DNA from: Lentilactobacillus farraginis DSM 18382 = JCM 14108
Lineage (GTDB): Bacteria; Bacillota; Bacilli; Lactobacillales; Lactobacillaceae
Length of the DNA: 64,000 nt
Assembly (NCBI RefSeq): GCF_000583655.1
Contig: NZ_BAKI01000008.1
Location: 1-64,000 of the forward strand
Direction of reading: 5' to 3'
Shown: positions 7,603 to 16,326 of the stretch, in pieces
Position numbering within the stretch: position 1 is the first letter of the stretch
Layout of the letters: each line of letters starts with the position of its first letter
Notes under the pieces: generated by a model
What the model was told of the DNA's origin: nothing
What the model saw: the letters and a program-made list of their open reading frames with translations, nothing else
The model's database searches: none
Translations under genes and position numbers: made by a program

Positions 7603-8520
7603 ATGAAAGCATTCGGCTATGAACATCATGGTGCCCCAGACGTTTTTCAGACTTACGACATTCCAACACCGTCTCCGGCAGCGGATCAATTACTGGTAAA
7701 AACCATTGCGATCGGCTTAAACAACCGCGAACGTGCGGAACGCGCCGGCGGTTACGGTGGGATAGGTACACCCACCATCCCCGGCAGAGACGTTGTCGGT
7801 GAAGTTGTAATGGTCGGCGGGGAGGTGACCGGCTTTTCGGAAGGAGATCTGGTCCTCACCCATACGGAACACGGCTACGCGGAATACGCCCTTGCCGATT
7901 TGAATGCCACCGTCAAGCTCCCCGACGGCATTACCCCAACTAAAGCGGCCGGCATTATTACCCCGGGATTAACCGCTTATAAAGCCGTTAAGTTTTTTGC
8001 TAATCTTCAATCCGGACAAACCGTTATCGTTAAGGGCGCTTCCGGTGGCGTTGGTTCCATTTCCGTTCAAATCGCGGCTGACCTTGGTGCAACGGTCATC
8101 GGCATTGCTGCCAGCCATAACGCGGATTACGTTAAATCTCTTGGAGCCGCTGAGTTTGTCGCTTACGATCAAAACGATCCGGCAACGCTTTTAGCCAATC
8201 GGGCAGACGTTGTCATTAACAGCGCCATGAATGGCGCCGGCACAGCCGATGATATTGCGATGGTAAAGCCCGGTGGCACCATTGCCAGCGTTGCCCATGA
8301 ATCCCCCGTCACTGATAAACCACTGAATTTTGTCCACATTCACCCGACTAATGAAATGACTGATCGAGAAGCCCTTCAAGCCGTCGTTGATTTGATGCGG
8401 GATGGTAAATTAACCATCAACATCGGCTACACCCTGCCGTTTTCCCGTGACGGTTTTGTAAAGGGCCACCAATTATTGGAAGAAAAACACAACGGCCGGG
8501 TAATTATTGTTAACGATTAA
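7603..8520 (+). CDS. Quinone-oxidoreductase-type MDR enzyme (zinc-free)
   Basis: A 305-residue medium-chain dehydrogenase/reductase with an N-terminal GroES-like domain and a Rossmann domain whose dinucleotide motif is KGASGGVGSISVQIA near residue 143. The structural and catalytic zinc cysteines of alcohol dehydrogenases are absent, so it belongs with the NADPH:quinone/enone reductases. The start follows AAGGAGG. It is a single gene with its own terminator. The natural substrate is unknown; quinones or reactive alkenals are typical for the family. Confidence 0.85.
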   Translation: MKAFGYEHHGAPDVFQTYDIPTPSPAADQLLVKTIAIGLNNRERAERAGGYGGIGTPTIPGRDVVGEVVMVGGEVTGFSEGDLVLTHTEHGYAEYALADLNATVKLPDGITPTKAAGIITPGLTAYKAVKFFANLQSGQTVIVKGASGGVGSISVQIAADLGATVIGIAASHNADYVKSLGAAEFVAYDQNDPATLLANRADVVINSAMNGAGTADDIAMVKPGGTIASVAHESPVTDKPLNFVHIHPTNEMTDREALQAVVDLMRDGKLTINIGYTLPFSRDGFVKGHQLLEEKHNGRVIIVND

Positions 8521-8547
8521 CTTAACCACTATCGTAAAAACCAAAAG

Positions 8548-8600
8548 ACAGCCAACATGGATCAATTTCATTTTGAAATTCGATTCAGTTGGCTGTTTTA
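8548..8600 (+). terminator. Terminator
   Basis: ACAGCCAAC at 8548-8556 pairs with GTTGGCTGT at 8588-8596, enclosing a second A/T-rich stem; TTTT follows. Confidence 0.7.
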
Positions 8601-8673
8601 AGTTGGTTCATTAAATTAAAAATGATTGATTCCTTTAATAGTACTGGGTCTTCAAGCGAGTATCCCTGATCTT

Positions 8674-9459
8674 TTACCGATATAATTCCGGCCGCCGATC
8701 GGCAAATACGGGCATAAAACCCCGAGCCTCATCGGTTTCCGCTGTATCGATCGTCACCGTTTTTAACTGGGGCTGATCGTTTAACGTCAGGATTTCATCT
8801 CCCAGCGGATTATAAATGCCGGAATGGCCTCCAAATTGATTATCAGGATCACTGCCGACCCGATTAACCGCTACCACAAAGCTTTGATTTTCAATTGCCC
8901 GGGCGGCTAATAATCGTCGCCACTGTGGTATTCTAACAGTTGGCCATTCTGCCGGCACAAAAATAATCCGACTGTTGTCCAGGCTCAATGTCCGCAGCCA
9001 TTCCGGGAAGCGAATGTCGTAGCAAATGACACTGGTGGCGTCAATGCCGTTTACCTGAAAATGATCTTCTTCATGACCGGCAGCCAAATACTGATCTTCC
9101 CGCATTAAACCGAATAAATGCACTTTTCGGTAGGCAGCCAGTTGGCGCCCGTCCGGGCCGTAAATATACGTTGTATTATAATACGCGCCGTCATCAGCAG
9201 TCGCAACCGAACCGCCGTGGACAGTCAGGTGATATTTTTTAGCAAGGCCGGCCAACAAGTTTTGCGTTCGCTGACCTGTCGGATCGGCAATTTCAGCAAA
9301 CCGCGTCAAATCATAACCGGTATTCCACATTTCCGGGAACACCACCACATCAGCGTTTTCCTCAGCTGCCCGTTTAACAGCCGGTTCAATCTGGGCAAAG
9401 TTTTGATCGGGATTGCCAAAAAAGATATCCAATTGGGCAAGTGAAATTGTCAGCTTCAT
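8674..9459 (-). CDS. Nitrilase-superfamily carbon-nitrogen hydrolase (omega-amidase-like)
   Basis: A 261-residue hydrolase with the Glu-Lys-Cys triad of the superfamily visible as E43 (FPEMWNTGYDL), K112 (YRKVHLFG) and C146 (ICYDIRFPEW). The overall pattern is closest to the Nit2/YafV branch, which hydrolyses omega-amides such as alpha-ketoglutaramate. The start follows GAGGAGG. It is a single gene divergent from the permease at 9673. The family is certain; the substrate is inferred only from subfamily resemblance. Confidence 0.85.
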   Translation of the reverse strand: MKLTISLAQLDIFFGNPDQNFAQIEPAVKRAAEENADVVVFPEMWNTGYDLTRFAEIADPTGQRTQNLLAGLAKKYHLTVHGGSVATADDGAYYNTTYIYGPDGRQLAAYRKVHLFGLMREDQYLAAGHEEDHFQVNGIDATSVICYDIRFPEWLRTLSLDNSRIIFVPAEWPTVRIPQWRRLLAARAIENQSFVVAVNRVGSDPDNQFGGHSGIYNPLGDEILTLNDQPQLKTVTIDTAETDEARGFMPVFADRRPELYR

Positions 9460-9672
9460 TTAAAAGACCTCCTCAGCCTGTTATAGGCGCGCTACAGTCA
9501 CGTTTTTGTTCAAACTTTGACGGCTGTCGCATTTAGTTAGCCTTATTATAAAGCAAAATTTTTTGAATCGCACGTGATCTTTTGGTTTAGACGACTACCG
9601 GCTGTGATATAATCATTCCAGTCACAAAAAAATTGACCAATGATTTATTTAAAAACGGGGGAACTATCTATC

Positions 9673-10629
9673 ATGAGCATCAGTATTTTATTAGCACTCA
9701 TTCCACCATTAACCTGGGGTGCCACCGGTATTATCGGTACCAAAATGGGTGGATCATCCGCGCAGCAGACTTTTGGCGAGTCCTGCGGGGCATTGATTTT
9801 GGCACTTGGTGTCTATTTGTTCTTTGTACTGCCAAACGGGATTGCCGTTGACGGCAGAATCTGGTTGGTTGGCCTATTTTCCGGCTTATTCTGGTCGGTA
9901 GGAACTGTGGGCCAATTTTTTGCTTATAAAAAGATGGGCGTTTCGGCCGCCTTTCCGCTTTCAACAGCCGGTCAAATCGTGTGTAACGCTTTAATGGCCG
10001 CTGCGGTTCTCGGCGAATGGACAACGCTAAACATGTGGTTCTTCGGCATTATTTCGATTGCCCTAGTAACCATTGGAGCTCTTTTAACCGCTGCCCGCTC
10101 AAACGTTGAAAAAAAGGCAGCTCAAAAGCGACCGGCAACCTATCTGCAAGGCCTGTTTGCCCTGCTTCTCTCTACAATCGGATTTATGCTCTACTTTGTT
10201 TTCCCGAACCTATTGGTAAAAGTCGGCTTCATCAGTGAGCAGGTTCATAATGCCAACAATGGGATTAATTATATGACGGCAATCGTCACACCCCAAGCAG
10301 TTGGTCAGGTGATTGGCTCGGCGCTGATTGGAATTTTCATTCTGCACGAAAAGCACCTATTTGCCAAGCCGACCTTCAAAAACCTGGTTACCGGTGTTAA
10401 TTGGGGTGTGGGTAATCTGTTTATGTTCATTTCGACAGCCAACCCGGCAATCGGTCAGGCAACCGCAACGACCCTTTCCCAGCTGGGAATCGTGGTAGGA
10501 ACATTTGGCGGTATCTACATTCTTCACGAACGAAAGACTTCCGATCAAATGGTCAAAATTGTGCTTGGTTCAGCACTGGTCATTGTTGGTAGTGTCCTGA
10601 TTACGAATTTAAAATTATTAAGTTTATAA
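9673..10629 (+). CDS. GRP-family sugar uptake protein (GlcU/RbsU type)
   Basis: A 318-residue protein of about ten hydrophobic helices with the glucose/ribose porter signatures, an N-terminal PPLTWGATGIIGTKMGG and a C-terminal half with STANPAIGQATATTLSQLG. Members take up glucose or ribose by proton symport. The start chosen is the ATG at 9673, which has GGGGGA ten bases before it and gives the normal N-terminus; an upstream in-frame ATG at 9640 has no ribosome site. A SemiSWEET gene lies convergently just downstream. Confidence 0.85.
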   Translation: MSISILLALIPPLTWGATGIIGTKMGGSSAQQTFGESCGALILALGVYLFFVLPNGIAVDGRIWLVGLFSGLFWSVGTVGQFFAYKKMGVSAAFPLSTAGQIVCNALMAAAVLGEWTTLNMWFFGIISIALVTIGALLTAARSNVEKKAAQKRPATYLQGLFALLLSTIGFMLYFVFPNLLVKVGFISEQVHNANNGINYMTAIVTPQAVGQVIGSALIGIFILHEKHLFAKPTFKNLVTGVNWGVGNLFMFISTANPAIGQATATTLSQLGIVVGTFGGIYILHERKTSDQMVKIVLGSALVIVGSVLITNLKLLSL

Positions 10630-10664
10630 CTTTTTGAAATCGGTATAATCACTGCTTCGATTAC

Positions 10665-10723
10665 AAAAGGACGCCCACATAACAGCTTTGGTTTTTTAAA
10701 GCCGTTATGCGGACGTCCTTTTT
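10665..10723. terminator. Bidirectional terminator between convergent sugar permeases
   Basis: AAAAGGACG is repeated inversely as CGTCCTTTT with CATAAC/GTTATG and GCTTT/AAAGC inner pairs, giving a long stem between the 9673 and 10764 genes. Confidence 0.75.
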
Positions 10724-10763
10724 GATTTTCAACTTCATTACCTGGTCAACTACATCATTGCCG

Positions 10764-11075
10764 TTAAGGTGTTAGTATGCCAAAGACAACGCCTGGAAAG
10801 CTTGCAATAATCAATCGCCAATCCTTGGTCGGTTTTAACCAGCCATAGCCAACCCACAGCGTCGCGTTTAACGCCGCAAACAACGGTTGAACCGGTGAAA
10901 TCGGATCACCGTTTAAATTACCAATAATCTCACCAATATATGAAACGTACATGATAAAATTCGCGATGGTCGCAAAATCGCCGATTAACTTGATTTCATC
11001 GACTCGCTTTTTATGTAACGCGTCTTGAACCTGATTCCTAAATTGACCCTGTGTCGGTCTTAATTGACGCTGCAT
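10764..11075 (-). CDS. SemiSWEET-family sugar transporter
   Basis: A 103-residue protein with three predicted helices (residues about 30-50, 62-80 and 86-102). The family pattern P-V-Q-P-L-F-A-A-L-N-A-T-L-W-V-G-Y-G-W is seen at the second helix. SemiSWEETs dimerise to form a sugar uniporter. The 25-residue basic N-terminal extension is slightly longer than in the smallest members. The start follows AGGGG. Its position opposite another sugar permease is suggestive but no enzyme gene adjoins it. Confidence 0.8.
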   Translation of the reverse strand: MQRQLRPTQGQFRNQVQDALHKKRVDEIKLIGDFATIANFIMYVSYIGEIIGNLNGDPISPVQPLFAALNATLWVGYGWLKPTKDWRLIIASFPGVVFGILTP

Positions 11076-11356
11076 GCAATCACTTCCCCTATTTCTCTCA
11101 CCATTAGTCTTACCACTTCCCCACTCTAAAAGCTAGTTGTTTTTACTTAAATTTTCATTTAATTCTCAGAATCATTAAATGTTGTTAAGTTCAAAAAAAC
11201 ATTTTATTTTTTAACGTGATTGAACCATCATTGATCCAAATAATCAGCATCCCTTTATCCTTGCTATATCAACGTTTTCTAACGGGTGTTCATCCAAAAC
11301 GGGCGCTGATTTTTGGTAACTTCAAAACATTAGCTAAAAAAGTTTCATTAAAATCA

Positions 11357-11385
11357 TTGACATTTTGCCGGAAAGCCTCTAATAT
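11357..11385 (+). promoter_or_regulatory. Promoter of the trp operon
   Basis: A consensus TTGACA at 11357-11362 and TAATAT at 11380-11385 with exact 17-bp spacing lie directly upstream of the T-box leader. The 280 bp before it (11076-11356) show no gene I can support. Confidence 0.8.
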
Positions 11386-11391
11386 ACAAAG

Positions 11392-11719
11392 CAACAATTA
11401 ATATTCGTCCATGAGAAAAACCGATGACGTGGAGATCAAGATCATTGTGCACGCAAAGAGAGTTGCCGTTGCTGAGAGTGCAATCGAACGCAGATGATTA
11501 AATGGACCACGGAGGGTTCTCCCGAAAGTATTCGAGTACGGAGAAACGTGCAGGCATACGTCAGTTGTCGGAGGGATGTTGGTCCCTCGCTAAGCGTAAT
11601 TAATTGGGAATTTCATACTAATCAATCATGATTATTTGTTGAAGACCCGGTTAATTGAACTAAGGTGGCACCGCGGAAAAATCCGTCCTTAACTTATCGA
11701 AGTTATGGGCGGATTTTTT
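11392..11719 (+). promoter_or_regulatory. T-box leader, tryptophan specific
   Basis: The T-box core AAGGTGGCACCGCGG lies at 11662-11676, directly followed by a terminator (AAATCCGtCC paired with GGgCGGATTT and six T, 11677-11719). Stem I occupies roughly 11410-11590. The triplet TGG at 11503-11505, in the context AATGGACC, is the likely specifier, reading uncharged tRNA-Trp. Uncharged tRNA binding would stabilise the antiterminator and allow transcription of trpDCFBA. The class is certain; the specifier position is inferred from context and the downstream genes. Confidence 0.9.
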
Positions 11720-11740
11720 GTATAAACGGAGGTCTTGGAT

Positions 11741-11785
11741 ATGCAACTAACAAAGGAAATCAAACGATGGCAAAGGTCATATTAA
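11741..11785 (+). CDS. Short 14-codon frame at the place of the missing trpE
   Basis: A good ribosome site (GGAGG) and ATG begin the frame MQLTKEIKRWQRSY, with one Trp codon, ending in TAA. It lies between the T-box terminator and trpD, exactly where trpE and trpG sit in complete operons. It may be the 5' stub of a deleted trpE or a small leader. Nothing else in 11719-11840 looks coding. Confidence 0.35.
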   Translation: MQLTKEIKRWQRSY

Positions 11786-11840
11786 ATTTCATCGTAATGA
11801 CACAACAACTTAAATCAAATTAAATTTGGAGGAATCTATT

Positions 11841-12866
11841 ATGATCAAACAAGCCATTGAAAAAGTCGTTAACCACGAAAACCTAACCTTTGAAGAAAGC
11901 CAAGCTGTTCTAGATGAAATTATGAACGGTGAAGCATCTGAAGTTCAAACTGCCAGTTTATTGACGGCTTTAACCGCCAAGAATCCAACGATTGATGAAA
12001 TTGCCGGTGCGGCAGCCTCTATGAGAAGTCATGCCCTTGCCTTTCCGGAAACTAATGATGTTTTGGAAATCGTTGGAACCGGCGGTGATCATGCCAACAC
12101 TTTCAATATCTCAACAACCAGTGCCATTGTGGTTGCTGCAACCGGCACTAAAGTTGCCAAGCATGGCAACCGTGCTGCTTCATCCAAGAGCGGCGCTGCC
12201 GATGTATTGGAAGCCCTCGGTTTAGATATTAACGAAACGCCGGCCGTTAGTTACCAAAGTTTAAAAGAAAACAACCTGGCCTTCCTATTCGCCCAGGAAT
12301 ATCACAAGTCAATGAAGTACGTTGCGCCGGTTAGAAAGCAACTTGGTTTCCGAACAATCTTCAATATCCTCGGCCCACTGGCAAATCCAGCCCATCCAAC
12401 CCGCCAATTACTTGGTGTCTACGATGAATCGTTACTTGAACCATTGGCCAATGTTTTGAAGAAGCTGGGCGTTAAAAACGCCATGGTTATTCATGGTCGC
12501 GATGGCCTCGATGAAATGACGACTGCTGATGAAACCGCCGTCGTTGAATTACGAGACGGCAAGTTAACCCGCTATACACTGACGCCTGAACAATTCGGTT
12601 TCAACCGCAGTCAACGAGACGAATTGGTCGGTGGCACCCCCGAAGATAATGGTAAAATTACCCGCGATATTTTATCCGGCAAAAAAGGCCCTAAACGCGA
12701 CATCGTTTTATTAAACGCCGGTTCGGCACTTCACCTGGCTCATCCTGAACTATCAATTCAAGCCGGCATTGACTTGGCAGCCAAAACCATTGATGATGGC
12801 AAAGCCCTCGAGGAGCTCAACCGACTGTTGGCCTTTTCCAACAAACGTAAGGACGTGGTGGCATGA
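11841..12866 (+). CDS. trpD: Anthranilate phosphoribosyltransferase
   Basis: This 341-residue enzyme joins anthranilate to PRPP, the second step of tryptophan synthesis. The PRPP-binding GTGGD motif is at residues 79-83 and the [12 protein letters not shown] anthranilate/PRPP loop at 107-118. The start is the ATG 6 bases after GGAGGA; an upstream in-frame TTG lies inside the ribosome site. It is the first complete gene of the T-box operon and overlaps trpC by 4 bases. Its substrate anthranilate must come from elsewhere, because trpE and trpG are absent here. Confidence 0.95.
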   Translation: MIKQAIEKVVNHENLTFEESQAVLDEIMNGEASEVQTASLLTALTAKNPTIDEIAGAAASMRSHALAFPETNDVLEIVGTGGDHANTFNISTTSAIVVAATGTKVAKHGNRAASSKSGAADVLEALGLDINETPAVSYQSLKENNLAFLFAQEYHKSMKYVAPVRKQLGFRTIFNILGPLANPAHPTRQLLGVYDESLLEPLANVLKKLGVKNAMVIHGRDGLDEMTTADETAVVELRDGKLTRYTLTPEQFGFNRSQRDELVGGTPEDNGKITRDILSGKKGPKRDIVLLNAGSALHLAHPELSIQAGIDLAAKTIDDGKALEELNRLLAFSNKRKDVVA

Positions 12867-13642
12867 TCTTAGATGATCTGGTTACCGTTACCGAAAAACG
12901 ATTGATTCGCCACCAAAAGCGTCACTCATTAACCGAACTAAAACGTGAAGTCGCTGCCATGCCGGCAACCACCAAGCCGAATTTCCTTTCTATCTTAAAG
13001 CAGCCCGGTTTACACATTATTTCCGAAGTTAAAAAGGCATCCCCCTCAAAGGGAACCATCGTCACCGATTTTCCCTATTTGGAAATTGCCAAGGCTTATG
13101 ATCAGGCCGGTGCCGATGCAATCTCCGTTTTAACCGAGCCGGATTACTTTAACGGCCACCTGCACTACCTAAAAGCCATCAGCCAAGCAGTATCAGTTCC
13201 AACCCTGCGCAAAGACTTCACAATCGATCCTTACATGATTTATGAAGCCAAGGCCAACGGTGCCGGTATTATCCTGTTGATTGTTGCCATTCTAGACGAC
13301 CAGCAGTTAATTGCCTACCGGGAATTGGCAGAACAGTTAGGCATGCAGGCAATCGTTGAAGCCTATACCGCTGATGAAGTCACCCGGGCGTTAAAATCCG
13401 GTGCTAAAATCATCGGCATTAATAATCGGAACCTCAAAGATTTCAAAGTGGATTTCAATAACAGCTTAAAGCTACGGGCAATGGTCCCACAAACAATCCC
13501 TGTGGTCGCCGAAAGTGGTATTAAAACCAGGCAAGATGTCGAAAAGCTGGCAGCAGCCAATTTCAATGCCATTCTGATGGGTGAAACCTTAATGAGATCC
13601 GATCAAAAAAAGCAACTGATTGAAACGTTCAAGGAGGTCTAA
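12863..13642 (+). CDS. trpC: Indole-3-glycerol phosphate synthase
   Basis: This 259-residue (beta/alpha)8-barrel protein carries the family motifs [12 protein letters not shown] (residues 53-64) with the substrate-binding lysine, and LRKDF near 114, plus the late phosphate loop [12 protein letters not shown]. It closes the ring of CdRP to indole glycerol phosphate with loss of CO2. The start codon overlaps the trpD stop (ATGA), and trpF begins 2 bases after its end, so translation is coupled through the operon. Confidence 0.95.
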   Translation: MILDDLVTVTEKRLIRHQKRHSLTELKREVAAMPATTKPNFLSILKQPGLHIISEVKKASPSKGTIVTDFPYLEIAKAYDQAGADAISVLTEPDYFNGHLHYLKAISQAVSVPTLRKDFTIDPYMIYEAKANGAGIILLIVAILDDQQLIAYRELAEQLGMQAIVEAYTADEVTRALKSGAKIIGINNRNLKDFKVDFNNSLKLRAMVPQTIPVVAESGIKTRQDVEKLAAANFNAILMGETLMRSDQKKQLIETFKEV

Positions 13643-13644
13643 AA

Positions 13645-14232
13645 ATGGTTAAAGTTAAAATTTGCGGTCTGATGAAACCGGCCGATGTCTTGGCGGTTAA
13701 CGCCGCCGACGCTGATTTTGCCGGCTTTGTCTTCGCTCCCAGCCGCCACCAGGTATCACTTGAAACAGCCTTAGCACTAAAAATGCTGTTAAAGCCTGGT
13801 ATTAAAGCTGTCGGCGTGTTTGTCAATGAATCCGCTGACGATATTCTGGCCGCCTACAAAGCCGGCGCCATTGATATTGCTCAGCTGCATGGTAAAAGCA
13901 CGCCAACAGAAATCACCCGACTACAACAAGCCGGTCTCCAGGTTATTCAGGTCTTTGAACGTCAGTCAATTGATCTGACTTCTACCGCCGACTACCTGAT
14001 GGTTGACAGCGGTAAGGGCAGCGGCCGACTTCTTAACTTAAAAGCCATTCCACATATTGACCGCCCACTTATTCTGGCGGGTGGCCTAACGCCTGAAAAC
14101 GTTGCTCAGGCTGTTCAAATCGTTCGCCCCGATATTGTTGACGTCTCCAGCGGTGTCGAAACAGCCGGCCATAAAGATGCCAGTAAGATCACCCGATTTA
14201 TTAAAAACGTAAAAGAGGAAATTTTATTATGA
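13645..14232 (+). CDS. trpF: Phosphoribosylanthranilate isomerase
   Basis: A 195-residue barrel protein, near the normal family length. The N-terminus KVKICGLM contains the catalytic general-base cysteine, and MVDSGKGSG near residue 117 supplies the catalytic aspartate. It catalyses the Amadori rearrangement of PRA to CdRP, the step before TrpC. It is separated from trpC by 2 bases and overlaps trpB by 4 bases. Confidence 0.93.
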   Translation: MVKVKICGLMKPADVLAVNAADADFAGFVFAPSRHQVSLETALALKMLLKPGIKAVGVFVNESADDILAAYKAGAIDIAQLHGKSTPTEITRLQQAGLQVIQVFERQSIDLTSTADYLMVDSGKGSGRLLNLKAIPHIDRPLILAGGLTPENVAQAVQIVRPDIVDVSSGVETAGHKDASKITRFIKNVKEEILL

Positions 14233-15449
14233 AAACACTGAATGAAGCAAAACAAAATGAAAAGCAAACCGGCCGTTACGGTAAAGATTTCGGTGGCCAA
14301 TACATCCCCGAGACCCTGATGACCGAACTTGAAAAAGTAACTAAAGTCTTCAACGACTTAAAAGACGATCCTAAATTTAAAGCAGAACTGAATGATCTAT
14401 TGGTTAACTACGCCAATCGGCCATCTCTGCTATACTATGCCAAGAATATGACCGAAGACCTCGGTGGCGCTAAAATCTACTTAAAACGTGAGGACTTAAA
14501 CCATACCGGTGCTCACAAGATTAATAACGTTATTGGTCAGGCACTGCTGGCCAAGCACTTGGGCAAAAAACGCTTAATCGCTGAAACCGGTGCCGGCCAA
14601 CACGGTGTTGCCACCGCAACGATTGCCGCCTTAATGGGGATGGAATGTGAAATCTTCATGGGCAAGGAAGATACCGACCGCCAAAAGCTAAACGTTTATC
14701 GAATGGAACTTCTTGGCGCCAAGGTTCATCCGGTCACAAGCGGTTCAATGGTTCTAAAAGATGCCGTTAACGCAACTTTGCAGGAGTGGGCCAGCCGAAG
14801 TGAAGACACATTCTATGTGATGGGTTCAGCTGTTGGACCGGCACCCTTCCCAGCCATTGTCAAACACTTCCAAAGCGTTATTTCAAAGGAATCCAAACAG
14901 CAGCTCCAAAGCAAGGAAGGCCGACTGCCGGATATGGTTGTTGCCTGTGTCGGTGGCGGCAGTAATGCCATTGGCAGCTTTGCGGACTATATCGATGACC
15001 CATCCGTTAAATTAGTCGGTGTCGAAGCTGCCGGCAAAGGTGTCGATACTGATCGGACTGCTGCTACTATCGAACGGGGAACGGTTGGGATTTTCCACGG
15101 CATGAAATCACTGTTCATGCAAAACGATGACGGTCAAATTGATCCGGTTTACTCAATTTCAGCCGGTTTGGATTACCCGGGTGTCGGTCCGGAACATGCT
15201 GCGCTTGCCCAGGAAGGCCGGGCGCAATACGTTGGGATTACCGATGATGAAGCTGTTCAGGCATTCGAATACATTGCCCGGGAAGAAGGCATTGTAGCCG
15301 CAATTGAAAGTTGCCATGCCGTTGCCTACGTTGAAAAAATTGCGCCAAAGATGTCCAAAGATCAAATTATTGTCTGCACCCTCTCCGGGCGTGGTGACAA
15401 GGATGTCGCAAGCATCGCCAAATATAAAGGAGTGGACATTGATGAGTAA
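14229..15449 (+). CDS. trpB: Tryptophan synthase beta chain
   Basis: A 406-residue PLP enzyme. The lysine that binds PLP is K97 in [10 protein letters not shown], and the phosphate-binding loop GGGSNAIG appears near residue 239. It condenses indole with serine. Its start overlaps the trpF stop, and its stop overlaps the trpA start by 8 bases. The length is normal and all key residues are present, so the enzyme should be functional. Confidence 0.96.
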   Translation: MKTLNEAKQNEKQTGRYGKDFGGQYIPETLMTELEKVTKVFNDLKDDPKFKAELNDLLVNYANRPSLLYYAKNMTEDLGGAKIYLKREDLNHTGAHKINNVIGQALLAKHLGKKRLIAETGAGQHGVATATIAALMGMECEIFMGKEDTDRQKLNVYRMELLGAKVHPVTSGSMVLKDAVNATLQEWASRSEDTFYVMGSAVGPAPFPAIVKHFQSVISKESKQQLQSKEGRLPDMVVACVGGGSNAIGSFADYIDDPSVKLVGVEAAGKGVDTDRTAATIERGTVGIFHGMKSLFMQNDDGQIDPVYSISAGLDYPGVGPEHAALAQEGRAQYVGITDDEAVQAFEYIAREEGIVAAIESCHAVAYVEKIAPKMSKDQIIVCTLSGRGDKDVASIAKYKGVDIDE

Positions 15450-16236
15450 TTTGTCAGAAATTTTCAAAAATCATAAAGCTTTTATTCCGTTCGTAGTCGC
15501 TGATGACCCGGACTTTGATACAACTGTAAAAAATGTAGTTGCGCTCGCAAACGCCGGTGCCGACATTGTTGAATTAGGAATTCCCTTTTCCGATCCAGTC
15601 GCCGATGGTCCGGTTATTCAAGCAGCCGACCTGCGAGCCTTTGATGCAAAGGTCCGCACCAAGACTGTCTTTGAGATTGTCGAAGCAGCCAGAAAACAAA
15701 CCGACGTTCCAATCGTCTTTCTAACTTACTTAAACATCGTCTTCAAATATGGCTATGACGCCTTCTTGAAGCGTTGTGCCGACCTGGACGTGTCCGGGCT
15801 GGTAATTCCCGATTTACCATATGAAAGTCGTGATGAGATTGTGCCAATCGCCGAGAAGTACAACATCGACATTATCCCACTGATTACGCCGACGTCCGGA
15901 CACCGGATCGAAAAGATCGCTAAGCGTGCGTCTGGCTTCATCTACGTAGTCTCCTCACTGGGAATTACCGGTGAACGAAACGAATTCTTCAACGGCTTAA
16001 AAGACCTGGTTGCCAATATCAAGCAGTATACTGATGTTCCGACTGCCATTGGGTTTGGTGTTCATACGCCCGAACAGGCGCGAACAATGGCCGAAATCGC
16101 TGACGGCGTGATTATTGGTAGTGCCATCGTTGATATTGTCGCCAAAGAAAAACAACAGGCGCCAGCTGCTGTTGGGAAATTTACAAAGCAGATTCGCGAA
16201 GCTGTTAATAGCGTTAAGCAGGTACCGGTTAAGTAG
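15442..16236 (+). CDS. trpA: Tryptophan synthase alpha chain
   Basis: A 264-residue barrel subunit that splits indole glycerol phosphate into indole, channelled to TrpB, and glyceraldehyde 3-phosphate. The catalytic pair is E44 ([10 protein letters not shown]) and D55 (PVADGP). The start chosen is the ATG at 15442 behind AAAGGAG; the frame is open further upstream only inside trpB. It is the last gene of the operon and is followed by a strong terminator. Confidence 0.95.
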   Translation: MSNLSEIFKNHKAFIPFVVADDPDFDTTVKNVVALANAGADIVELGIPFSDPVADGPVIQAADLRAFDAKVRTKTVFEIVEAARKQTDVPIVFLTYLNIVFKYGYDAFLKRCADLDVSGLVIPDLPYESRDEIVPIAEKYNIDIIPLITPTSGHRIEKIAKRASGFIYVVSSLGITGERNEFFNGLKDLVANIKQYTDVPTAIGFGVHTPEQARTMAEIADGVIIGSAIVDIVAKEKQQAPAAVGKFTKQIREAVNSVKQVPVK

Positions 16237-16243
16237 TGGCTGT

Positions 16244-16300
16244 AAAAAATACTTCCATTTCGTTAGGGTAAAAACACCTAATGAAATGGAAGTATTTTTA
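16244..16300. terminator. Terminator of the trp operon
   Basis: A stem of more than 20 bp (AAAAATACTTCCATTTC with GAAATGGAAGTATTTTT, plus TTAGG/CCTAA) separates the convergent trpA and flippase genes and can act in both directions. Confidence 0.8.
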
Positions 16301-16326
16301 TTTGGCCTGCTGAAAAGCCAATGTGT

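Noticed and set aside
9640-9672. Upstream ATG for the GRP permease
   Set aside because: The ribosome site GGGGGA lies after it, and the added residues are not part of the family N-terminus.
11216-11401. 61-residue rightward frame before the trp T-box
   Set aside because: No ribosome site, and it runs through the consensus trp promoter at 11357-11385.
15304-15441. Longer N-terminus for TrpA
   Set aside because: The extension lies entirely within trpB. The ATG at 15442 has a ribosome site and gives the normal TrpA start.
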